Shown here: positions 46,047 to 55,348 of the stretch, one piece after another
Layout: each line of letters opens with the position of its first letter
Position numbering within the stretch: the first letter of the stretch is position 1
NCBI GenBank assembly: GCA_034509755.1
Contig: CM067549.1
Span: forward strand, 40,065,305-40,129,304
Reading direction: 5' to 3'
DNA from: Anisodus tanguticus
Taxonomy: Eukaryota; Streptophyta; Magnoliopsida; Solanales; Solanaceae
Length of the DNA stretch: 64,000 bases
Notes under the pieces: generated by a model
Told to the model about the DNA's origin: nothing
The model's input: the letters and a program-made list of their open reading frames with translations, nothing else
The model's database searches: none
Made by a program: the position numbers and the translations under genes

Positions 46047-46721
46047 CACAACAACAATAACAACAATATTGTACTCAATGTAATCCCACAGAGTGGGGTA
46101 TGGAGATGGTAGAGTGTACACCAATCTTACCTCTACTTTGGGAGGTAGGGAAGCTGTTTCCGAAAGACCTTCGGCTCAAGAGAATGCACAGTAAAGGATG
46201 TCAGACAAAATCGACAAAGTAAAGAAATTAAGACATAACACTATAGAATAAACATTATGAAGAAAAGTAATAGTAATTGCATCAAGCTAATACCGTAATC
46301 AAGTACAAAAGAGAGTAGATAATAACAGAGATAAAAGGACAGAACTGAAAGGGTGCCATTACGCCTACTACCTACTAGCCTTCTACTCTAATCTGTGTCC
46401 GCCACAACCTTCTATCTAAGGTCATGTCCTGGGTAAGCTGTGACTGCGCCATGTCCTGTCTGATCACTTCTCCCTAATACTTCTTCGGTCTCTCTCTACC
46501 TCTCCTAAAACCATCCATAGTCATTCTCTCATACCTCCGCATTGGGACCTCTATGGATCTCCTCTGCACATTCCCAAACCATCTCAATCTCGCTTCCCAC
46601 ATCTTATCCTCCATCTAGGCCACTCCATCTTATCCTAGATAACTTCATTTCTAATCATATCCTTCCTAGTATGCCCACACATACATCTCAACATCCTCAT
46701 TTGCGCCACCTTCATCTTCTG
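46047..46721 (-). mobile_element. 5'-truncated RTE-type LINE with GTT tail
   Basis: On the minus strand it starts with a coding stretch, QKMKVAQMRMLRCMCGHTRK, then DMIRNEVI and, after a frame change, the WFGH-type region: the C-terminal tail of plant RTE endonuclease-reverse transcriptases. It ends in the conserved 'gaccccactctgtgggatt' 3' region and a (GTT)n tail at 46047-46070. GAGCACAA occurs on both sides (46039-46046 and 46722-46729), a target-site duplication. Typical 5' truncation makes it a dead copy. Confidence 0.75.
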
Positions 46722-46729
46722 GAGCACAA

Positions 46730-47034
46730 AATTGGAAAAATAATGAGAGTAAATTATAAGTATGAGAAAGGGTGGATTATAATATCAGAATTTTATTACA
46801 ATAAACGTTTCTCTTATAAATGTTACTCCTGTAAAAAGTGTTAAATACAGTACATTTAAACATAATTAAGATATAAGTAAGAGAGTTAAATGATTATCTT
46901 TGTATTTTTTTAACATGACGTATAAATGAAAAAAAAAATGAGAAAAAGGCTAAAAAGGAGAAAAAAAAAGATAAATAGGAATGATGGCTATAGAGAGGTG
47001 TCACATTATCTTGTCAATGCCTAGTTTTATATTA
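46730..47034. other. AT-rich spacer
   Basis: No gene is recognised. A-rich tracts are present near 46925-46975. Confidence 0.45.
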
Positions 47035-47036
47035 TA

Positions 47037-47913
47037 CTTTCTCCGGATCAAAAAAAGTGTCGACTTAGACATTTGCACACCCCTTAAGAAAATACTAACT
47101 TCTAGGCAAAAATAGGTAACTTGACTAAGGTGCTCTTAATTAAATAGGTATTGAGATTTGATCACCTAACAGTTAATAAGGGCAACAATAATATACCCAG
47201 TGAAATCTCACAACGTGGGGTCTGAGGAGGGTAGAGCGTACATAGACCTTACCTCTACCTTGGTAGGTAGAGCGACTATTTTCAAGAGACCCTCAGCTCA
47301 AGACAAAGCACAAGAACAAGCAAAGCAAGAGAAACAATCATATCCGGACAAGCAATTTAAAGCAGTATGAAAATGCTGGTATCAAAAGCGACTATGCCAT
47401 GATAGCACATTCTGAAAAAGAAGCAATAACTAATGCAGGTAAATAAGACAAACAAAGTACACTAGAGAACACGTAGCAGCATAAATCAAACGACATAGAA
47501 CTATAAAGCAATAATGGGTCTACTAGTATGATAGGCTAAGCGGACCTACAATAACACTACAACTACCAGAACTCTGATTTTTTTCTGATCTAGCATATCC
47601 AGCCGTCCGATCTCGGCCATTGACTCTTCGACTTCGCCGGAGCTCCGCCAAAAATTGATTGTTCGATCAGGAGACTCTTCATCACACCCAAAGCTCTCAC
47701 CGGTGCAGAGATTTCATATCCAATAAGTTGAAACTCAGATCTAGCATTATCCAGCCGTCGAATCTCGGTGAAAATATCATCGGACGACAAGTGGTACTTA
47801 ATAAGGGAAAATCTAAAAAAGTAAGGTTAATTATTTCTTAATTTAATAAGTGAACACTCATTTTTACTCAAAAAATAATGACCAAGTGGACACTCTTTTT
47901 TATCCGGAGGGAA
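47037..47913. mobile_element. Stowaway-like element interrupted by a retroposon
   Basis: Left end CTTTCTCCGGATCAAAAAAAGTGTC, right end the inverted GACACTCTTTTTTATCCGGAGGGAA. TA flanks both ends (47035-47036, 47914-47915), the usual Stowaway target duplication. The element interior is split by the retroposon at 47183-47797. Without it the element is about 250 bp, a normal MITE size. Confidence 0.72.
47183..47797 (-). mobile_element. Non-LTR retroposon (RTE/SINE-like) inside the MITE
   Basis: TTAATAAGGG flanks both ends (47173-47182 and 47798-47807), a 10-bp target duplication. On the minus strand the 3' end has the conserved 'gaccccacgttgtgagatttcactggg' region and a GTT tail, shared with 46047-46200 and 12691-12815. 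The 5' part (47550-47797) is different and contains a ~30-bp direct repeat (47587-47616 and 47738-47768). At 615 bp with no ORF it is either a long SINE or a non-autonomous LINE derivative. Confidence 0.7.
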
Positions 47914-47915
47914 TA

Positions 47916-48904
47916 TATAAATTTCATTACCAATGAACCAAACTAGAAAGATCGTGAGTATGCATTTCAGTTCAATACTTTACGTTTTATATTTTTAACC
48001 TTTGTTTTAATAATATTTATGCATATAATTTTAATATGAATTTGATAATAGTACACGTGTGAAGCACATGTCACAAAACTAGTATATATATGATATTTTA
48101 ACCACTACATGAAGATAGTAGGTTAGAAGTGTGCCCAATTTTCAATAGTAGGGACCATTTTTAAAACTGAAATGCATACTCACTTTGTTTATATCCTAAT
48201 CTTCAACACATAAATATGAAGTTTATTCTCCCTCGATTCAAAATAAATTTATATCTTCAACCAAATAAAATATAAATAAATCAAACTATCCCTAGGAGAA
48301 ATCCGCTTCCCCGTCTCTTTCGTTTACTTTTTCTTTTATTTTTTGCTTCCTTTTCTGATGTGAAGGAGCACGATCTGATTTGTTTTTGTGATAGATTTTG
48401 GTTCCTCTCCCGCTTTTTACTTTTTGCTGCAACAGAGTACTAATTTGATCTTTAGTAAGAAATTAGTAATGTATTAGAGTCGGCAAGAGTTAAAATAGTA
48501 GAGAAAAGCAATATTCATCTTCTCTAGAGGACACAAACAATATGCGGCTGGAATTGTGAAAATAGATTTACTTTTCTGCATACTTAATATCAGCATTATT
48601 AATACACCATATTCAACATTATTCTTATACACTCTATCACCAAACAACCTCTAAATGTATAACTTGGTCAAATTTAAACTCACGTGTTAGTACGCATTAG
48701 GGATAGCAAATCACATTTAGGCGGTGTTATTCTATTTTATAAAGAAAAGGAATACCTGTCACTCCTACGAGTTATTTTATCAAGATTTCACACGTTTTAC
48801 TATTTCTTTTCCTTGGTAGGGACCCGTGCAGAAGTGCATTCCCACAGCCATAACCCACAAACAATCTTGTTTTTATTACCTTATGTATCACTTTTCGAGA
48901 TTTA
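47916..48904. other. Intergenic region upstream of the acyltransferase
   Basis: No gene is recognised. 'ctccctcgattcaaaataa' at 48228 resembles the left end of a MITE, but I find no matching right end. The remainder is AT-rich. Confidence 0.45.
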
Positions 48905-49114
48905 AACCGTATATAATTTTGATCAAAATTTTAAGATTTTTTTTCCACTAAATTAATATGAGAAAAATTGCAATTTATGATTATTGTCATGTAATTTTTA
49001 AATATATAAATTTTAATTCTAAAATATTGAGTTACTAATCTAATTAAACTTTAAATTTTAGTCAAATTAACTTTAGAAAAATGAAAATTACTACATAAAT
49101 TGAGACGGAGGGAG
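48905..49114. mobile_element. MITE next to the acyltransferase gene
   Basis: Ends in 'ctacataaattgagacggagggag' followed by TA, the CTCCCTCCGTCTCAATTTATGTAG terminus in inverted sense. The interior 'ctttaaattttagtcaaattaactttagaaaaatgaaa' is typical of these elements. The left terminal repeat is not clear, so the left limit is approximate. Its right end is about 135 bp before the start codon of the BAHD gene. Confidence 0.6.
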
Positions 49115-49250
49115 TATTACTCTTTTATCATTTTTTTTATTATGACCCTCTCGAAGATTTTTTTGTTTAAGAAGGCGTGAACTCTTGAGAGGTTTCCATC
49201 GATCGCTTTACCATTTAGTCTCTCTCTTCTTGCCTTTGTATCTTTTAAAC

Positions 49251-50585
49251 ATGGATTCCGAATCTGCTGCCCTGCAAATTGAAATCTTGTCCACAAAGTT
49301 GATAACACCATCCTCACCAACACCAAATCACTTACACAATTACAACTTATCTTTCTTTGATCAAATAGCTGAAGATGTGCATTTGCCTCTTGTTCTTTTC
49401 TATCCACCAAACGACAAAAACTCCACTCCTGATCATCAACAGCTTGAACAATCCCTTTCTAGAGTACTAACCCATGTTTACCCAATAGCTGGTAGATTTA
49501 CCGACGACTTTTGCTCCATCAGTTGCCTTGATCAAGGCGTTAAACTTGTAACGGCGAATGTCAATAGTAAGCTCGATGATTTTCTCGAACAAGCACACAA
49601 GGATGTTAATGTCGCAGTACTTTGTTGGCCTCATGATACTTGGGACGTTGATGAAGACAATTTGGTCATCACACCTCTTGTTATTATCCAAGTAACCAAA
49701 TTTGAATGTGGTGGGATTGCTCTGTCGATGAGCCATGCCCACATTGCCATGGACGGATTCTCGAGTCTGTCCTTCTTGTACGAGTGGTCCAAAGTGTGCA
49801 GACTTGGAATTAATGCTCAGAAAATCAATTTCCTGAGCTTTAATTTGGGTGAAATATTTCCTACAAGAGATTTATCTAAACTTCTATTGCCTCGTATTCA
49901 TGGAGAGACACGTGCAGAGAGTAAACTGGTTGCTAAGAGATTATATATTGATGAAGCTGCAATATCAAAACTAAGAGACGAAATGGTAGCTTATTTGAGT
50001 TTCAAGCCTACAAGAGTCGAGATGATTACAGCAGTTTTATGGAGGGCTTTAATCCGTTCTTCACTTGTGAAGAACGGGAATTTGAGGCGTTCACTAATGG
50101 GAGTCCCGATCAACTTACGTAGCAAGATTTCGTTACCTCAAATTGAAAAATGTTTTGGTAATCTTGTAGTTGATGCACCAGTAAAATTTGTACCTGAGGA
50201 GACCAAGATGGAGCTGCATAGCTTGGTGACATTGATAAGGGAAACAATGCAGAAAACTATTGATTATTTGAACAAGGAATCACCAGATGAGATAGTCTCT
50301 GCAGTTGCTGACTTATACAATGGAAGTTTTCAAACACAAGACTGGGGAGCTAGTCCTGAAGTTGACACATTTACAACTTCAAGTTTGTGCAGGTTTCCTA
50401 TTTTGGGAGCTGATTTTGGTTGGGGAAAACCTTGCTTGATGCATTTTGGATCCAGGCATACTCAAACATGTTGGTTGTATGATGCAGAGTGTGGCGATGG
50501 TGTCTGTGTGCAGGTGGATCTCAAGGAGAGTTACATGCGCTTCTTTGAATGCGACCAAGATATTAGCACTTATTTTAAGTTTTAG
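49251..50585 (+). CDS. BAHD-family acyltransferase (vinorine-synthase-like)
   Basis: Transfers an acyl group from acyl-CoA to a hydroxyl or amine of a plant metabolite; enzymes of this family are normally cytosolic. The 444-codon frame has no stop, frameshift or intron and is the usual length (about 430-460). The catalytic HxxxD motif is HIAMDG at residues 164-169, within GGIALSMSHAHIAMDG. The structural DFGWG motif is intact at 388-392. YPIAGR (77-82) and the N-terminal STKLITPSSPTP block fit BAHD clade III, which includes vinorine synthase and the solanaceous acylsugar acyltransferases. I chose the second Met (49251): the 22 residues before it are hydrophobic and not family-like, and family similarity starts right after. 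Substrate and product cannot be told from sequence. A MITE lies upstream and a Tat LTR fragment downstream. It is the only apparently functional host gene here. Confidence 0.93.
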   Translation: MDSESAALQIEILSTKLITPSSPTPNHLHNYNLSFFDQIAEDVHLPLVLFYPPNDKNSTPDHQQLEQSLSRVLTHVYPIAGRFTDDFCSISCLDQGVKLVTANVNSKLDDFLEQAHKDVNVAVLCWPHDTWDVDEDNLVITPLVIIQVTKFECGGIALSMSHAHIAMDGFSSLSFLYEWSKVCRLGINAQKINFLSFNLGEIFPTRDLSKLLLPRIHGETRAESKLVAKRLYIDEAAISKLRDEMVAYLSFKPTRVEMITAVLWRALIRSSLVKNGNLRRSLMGVPINLRSKISLPQIEKCFGNLVVDAPVKFVPEETKMELHSLVTLIRETMQKTIDYLNKESPDEIVSAVADLYNGSFQTQDWGASPEVDTFTTSSLCRFPILGADFGWGKPCLMHFGSRHTQTCWLYDAECGDGVCVQVDLKESYMRFFECDQDISTYFKF

Positions 50586-50649
50586 GCTTTTCTCAATGAA
50601 TGTTCTTCATTTGGTTTCAATGTTCTACTTTTGTGTTCTGTTTGTTGGC

Positions 50650-50655
50650 AATAAA
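50650..50655 (+). terminator. Poly(A) signal candidate of the acyltransferase gene
   Basis: AATAAA lies 65 bases after the stop codon in a T-rich 3' region (tttgttggcaataaactac), a plausible plant near-upstream polyadenylation element. Confidence 0.55.
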
Positions 50656-50799
50656 CTACTTTGTTAGCCCCTTCAAACAAAAACTAATTTAAAGAAAAGT
50701 TCCTTTTGTAATTTCATATGAACCGCTTGTGTCTCACCGCAAAATAACAAAAATGGTCCCTTGGGTTTAGTTATTGGTAAAACATTGTTTTTCAAATTT

Positions 50800-51488
50800 A
50801 GATTATTCCTGTCCTGTTTACCCGTAAATTGGTAGAGTTGAATTTGTACACGTGGATCAAAGTGACCAAAATTGCAAGGTAACGAGCTGTTGAAATTGAT
50901 ATAAGCGAAATATAATTGAAAGTAAGAAGTAGAATTTCCTGAGCCTTAGAGGAGCTTTGAGCTAGAATCACCGGGAAAGCCATCAATTGCAATATTGATA
51001 AGCTAAATTAAAGCAAGAACTAGAAAATAGTGCAAGTATCAAGTGTCTATTTCATTTCTTTCTTCGATCTTGGGATCCCCTTTACTTTTAAATGATAAGC
51101 CTTATTTATACTTGAACTTAGAGATACACATTTCATGAATTATGCCCCCATTAATATTGCAAAGTCTTCTAGTAATGGTGGACCGTTTGCCTCTTCGCCC
51201 GGTGCCCTACCAGATTCATGAATCCTCGGGGGACACGAATCCTAGAAAAATTCCAAAGACACTCGGATACCTCCGGGGGGCCTGAGTGCTGACTTGGATC
51301 CGATTCATGTCTTTTGAAACGTGTCATCACATCATATGCCCAATTGTATTCTATTGAATTTTTCTCAATACAGATAGTCACCCCGCTTTTCGGGGACTTG
51401 AATAGCTGTGACCGGGAAATGAAAAGGTTTTTTTCCCTTTTAAGATTCTCGAATGATCCGTTTCTAACAGTTGACAAGATACATATCT
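50800..51488 (-). mobile_element. Tat-family LTR fragment
   Basis: Aligns in order with 26850-27600: 'cctgagccttagaggagctttgagc' matches 'gcttgagccttggagaagccttagatt', and both share 'acacatttcatgaattatgcccc'. A 'cctccgggg' and 'acttggatccgattca' block follows in both. No gag or leader adjoins it, so it is a solo LTR or a truncated end. It is cut at 51488 by the next LTR. Confidence 0.6.
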
Positions 51489-53250
51489 TGTCACTCCCCA
51501 AACCCGACTCTGGACCTAACAAGAATCCAATGCCATTAACAACACCGAAAGCACCTTATGAATCAATATCATCAAGTCAATGTTTAATAAGCTTTCATTA
51601 TTTATTCCAACAAGTTATAAATAGCTAATAAATCATGGTCACAATTACGAAATAAGATCAGTGAAAGTCTAATATAAATATGTCATCATAAAAACGTAGC
51701 AACACCCTATCACTCAAACAATGACTTCAATAACTACCCATATTATTAACGTATATCTATGGAGTCTCTAAGATGATAAATAAAGATTAGTCAAACTTCA
51801 GGATGCAGCTGAAAACTAAAAGCAATAACTAAGAGAGGGAGTGTCCCACAAACAAGCATGTGGGCTCACTAATAAATCTGGAAGGCAACAAGTTCCCCTA
51901 TTCCGTATGCATCTCACGAACGTGCTCCACTGTGTTACCTAACACACCATAAAAAATAACAATGATATACATGAGTACTGGGTACTCAGTGAGTCTCTCT
52001 GGGACAATAGTTAATATAATAAAAAGCAGTAAAAAAATGTCAATGAAAGCAGTTTAAAATTTAGAGATAGAATAAGTCATCGCACTTAGTAAAATCATTA
52101 GTGGAAATTATTAAATAAGAAATTAATCAATTTCAAATTATTATGCCAGATATCACTCTTTAGGTCTCCTATTTATGAACTCAAGACCATCATCAAATCA
52201 CTCATGAATAATCACAGTCATGCAAATACAGATCCAAATCAATATAACGAAGGGATGACCCGATAAGGTTTCTTAACATTGCATAGAAGCACTACATCGG
52301 GGTTGTCACCCTCGATGGCTACCTTTCCCCCTGAATAGCTATGCAAAACCACATCGGGACTACGAACCCTCGATGACCACTCTTCCTCCCGAATGTCTAG
52401 GCTAATCTTCCTCCCGAATGGCTAGACAAATCACACTAGGATCCATAGTAACTACCCTTCCTCCCGAGTAGCTAGGCCAAACACAAAGTATAGAGATCAT
52501 GGCTAGTTAGCCGAATCACAATCATTTCATAGAAGTTGAATCACTCATTATGGATTATGTTCATCACCACGTTAGTAGGGGTACGTCAAGTCATTAATAG
52601 GTTTAGAAACCACATTCAAGTCATTAAATAAATTTAAGTTCAACAAAACCCATTCATAAAGTAAAACACATGAAATATCCAAGCTTCAAATAATCAAGTT
52701 CAAAGCGTTCCTTATCGGGGTAAATCACGTTCAAAGTTCAAAGCCTTATAAACCAGTTTTATTAACCCTTTGATAAGAGAAATCACTAATACATATGTAT
52801 AGTATAATACACTTAAGGTTCCATGAAGTCTTGTCCCTCACGCACATCAAACCTTGCTAAAAAATCATTTTTAAAGGTTGAAAAGTATGTTCGATGATTG
52901 AAAAATGAATTTCCAAGGTTCAACAATCACTCTACAATGGATTTAGATGAAAAAGATTAGAACTTTATTCACTTCTATGAATTTTCTTGCTAATTCAAAA
53001 ACTAGGATTTTTTCCAAGTCTTAAAACTTATTCTTGAACCTCGTATCAATCATTCGCGGATTTTAATCTCATAGTATACTCTGTACTAGCCTAAAAATCT
53101 TAAATAATATCAGGAAAATAAGAGATCTTACCTTTTATACGAAATTACACACGCTCATTCTTCTCATTCATTGAGTATTCAAGAATCTAGGGTTTGAATT
53201 TCATTTTACACTAGAAAAACATCAAATGCTCAAAAACACGCTCTCTAAAA
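51489..53250 (-). mobile_element. Gypsy LTR-like sequence
   Basis: The left end reads TGTCACTCCCCAAACCCGAC, the same style as the TGTCACACCCCAACC end at 17091. Further blocks such as 'tgagtactgggtactcagtgagtctct' (51970) and the 'aataagagatcttaccttttatac' end region near 53130 recur in gypsy LTRs of this window. No coding sequence is present. The right edge is unclear and may have been lost at the LINE junction. Several 'cttcctcccgaatggctaggc' words repeat at 52320-52460. Confidence 0.5.
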
Positions 53251-53265
53251 AAATTGACCTAGCCG

Positions 53266-54470
53266 TTGTCCTTCTTTCAAACCCTAGCCTTGCCGCCGGC
53301 CATTATCGCCAACCAGGCCGGTGGTCAATCCCCTACTGGGGTTGCACCACCCATAGCTTCAGAAAGTACACCTACAACCCCATCAATACCATCATCATTG
53401 TCAGACCCTAACATAAACACACATACAACACTACCATCAACTGAGCCCAACGTAATAACATCAACAACTCAAGAACCAAACAACTCTAATCCTAATAATT
53501 TGCCTACTATGAACTATGCAAATTTATTAAAGCCTGCAACAACCACATTTACACAAGGGGTTCTCCCAAAGCCAGTTGTGTATATCAATGGAGAGACATA
53601 TGTGGCTTGGAAGTCATCAAAAATTAAATAATTAATTATTCAGGAGGATCTACAATATATTGTTTTGGGTAAGTTTTCGTATGATATAATTGACATAAAA
53701 GAACTAAGGAAAGCTATACCGGATCAGTGTGGAATTAAAGGTACATGTACAATAGGCCTAATTGAGGATAGACATATGCTTATCAGACTGTCCCTATTTG
53801 AAGATTATGTGAAAGTATTGTCCAGTCCAACATATTACATCAAAGTACAATCTAGATATTGTCAAATGAGACTATTGATATGGAACCCTTGGTTCAATCC
53901 TGATGAGGAGACATCTATTGCAGTAACCTAGATTAGCTTTCCTGAACTTCCACCAAATTTCTTTGCAAGGAAAGTTAGTTTTTCAATGGCTTCAGCAGTT
54001 GGCAAACCCTTTACAGTTGCTCTTGCAACAGCAAACAGAACCAGACCTAGTTTTGCAAAAGTAAAGTTGGAAATTGATTTGTTAGCTGAACATCCTAAAT
54101 GAATTCATATTTCAAAAGTAGATGAGGAAAATGGACAAATACATTCAAAGTGGATTACAATACAATATGATGACTTACTTTAGGTGATGTTGAAGTTGGA
54201 TGTAGAGCATTACATCCAGAATTAGAGAGACAATACAAGAAATAATTAGGAAAGGAAAACAAGGAGAATGAAAATCCAAATGAGGTTAGAATTGCTTCTA
54301 ATCAAAGAAGGATTTTGCATAATGTGAAAATTGTTGGTAATATACAAGCAAAGCAAGAATGGATGAAGAGAAGGAAAAATAAATACATCAGAGATTCAAG
54401 TGGTATTATAGTAGAGGAAGTGAAGGAACATGATAAACAAGAAGAGAAGTACAAGGTATAAACACATCAT
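53266..54470 (+). pseudogene. L1 ORF1 (DUF4283-type)
   Basis: 53266-53631 is a Pro/Thr/Ser-rich N-terminus followed by MNYANLLKPATTTFTQGVLP and KPVVYINGETYVAWK. After a stop (53632) the DUF4283-like fold continues: YVVLGKFSYD-like start, DIKELRKAIPDQCGIKGTC, DRHMLIRLSLFEDYVKVLSS, MRLLIWNPWFNPDEETSIAV (to 53930), and then FPELPPNFFARK and ASAVGKPFTVALATANRTRP. The usual zinc knuckle is lost in a frame break after 'KWITIQYDDL' near 54180. ORF1 proteins bind the element RNA. At least three stops make this copy inactive. Confidence 0.78.
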
Positions 54471-55348
54471 ACCTTTGATATTTTGACCAACACTGAGGAG
54501 GAAGAGAAGGAGACTTTTGAAGAGAAACATGCATAAAAATAAAATGTATATGAGCAAGTGGAGGATAAGAAGCAACAAAGTCAAATGAACATCCCTGGGA
54601 AGAGAATGGAATGAATGCATGACAAAGAAGAGAAAATAAAGCAACAACTAACACAAAAGTTAAGTTCTGAGAAAAGAAAAAATGCACATAATAGAGTGCA
54701 ACAAGGAGGAACATCACATAAAAGTAAAAAATGATAATAGTAGTAAAGGAAGAGATAAGGGAGAAGAGGAAGAGATCAGTTCAACCATGAACCTTAACAT
54801 TGATTGCAAACACCAAAAGGCAGTCAATTTTCAGCCAGTAAGAAAAGTAATAGCAATTCATAAAAGGAGAATATCAATTCAAATGGAGTACATATGCAAC
54901 AAGTGGTAAGTCATTAGTAGTCAACTCAATCATCAATAAAAATCAAGAAACATACAAGTGATACACAAAGTAGGGGAGGAGAAGTAACACCAACCCATGA
55001 AGTCATCTTAAATATAAGCCACCAAAAGAGAAGGAGCATGATTTTGGAGTATAAACAAAGGAGATAACAAGGCTTTGGAGGTGATAAACACTCAACATGA
55101 TACATGTCATATATTTCAGAAAAAGACAGGGAATTCATAGCAGAAAATTAATAAGATAGGAACAAAAGATCTTGATACATACTCTATTAGACTTACCATA
55201 CATGTTGTGGCTAGAGAAAGTGATCTTTCACCTAAACAAGTGGAAAATCTTATGGAAGAGGCAAGAAAAAGACCATCAAGGATACATGTGTCCTACTAAG
55301 TGGTGGTATTCAAACAAGAAGAACTATTCATAAATTTAATGTTTCCCA
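54471..55348 (+). other. A/G-rich region between LINE ORF1 and ORF2
   Basis: A purine-rich stretch whose plus frames give Lys/Glu-rich low-complexity peptides. It probably derives from the charged C-terminal tail of ORF1 and the inter-ORF spacer. No separate gene. Confidence 0.5.

Noticed and set aside
54396..54717. Hydrophobic minus-strand frames as membrane proteins
   Set aside because: They are the complement of an A/G-rich LINE tail; Leu/Phe-rich peptides arise from T/C-rich composition.
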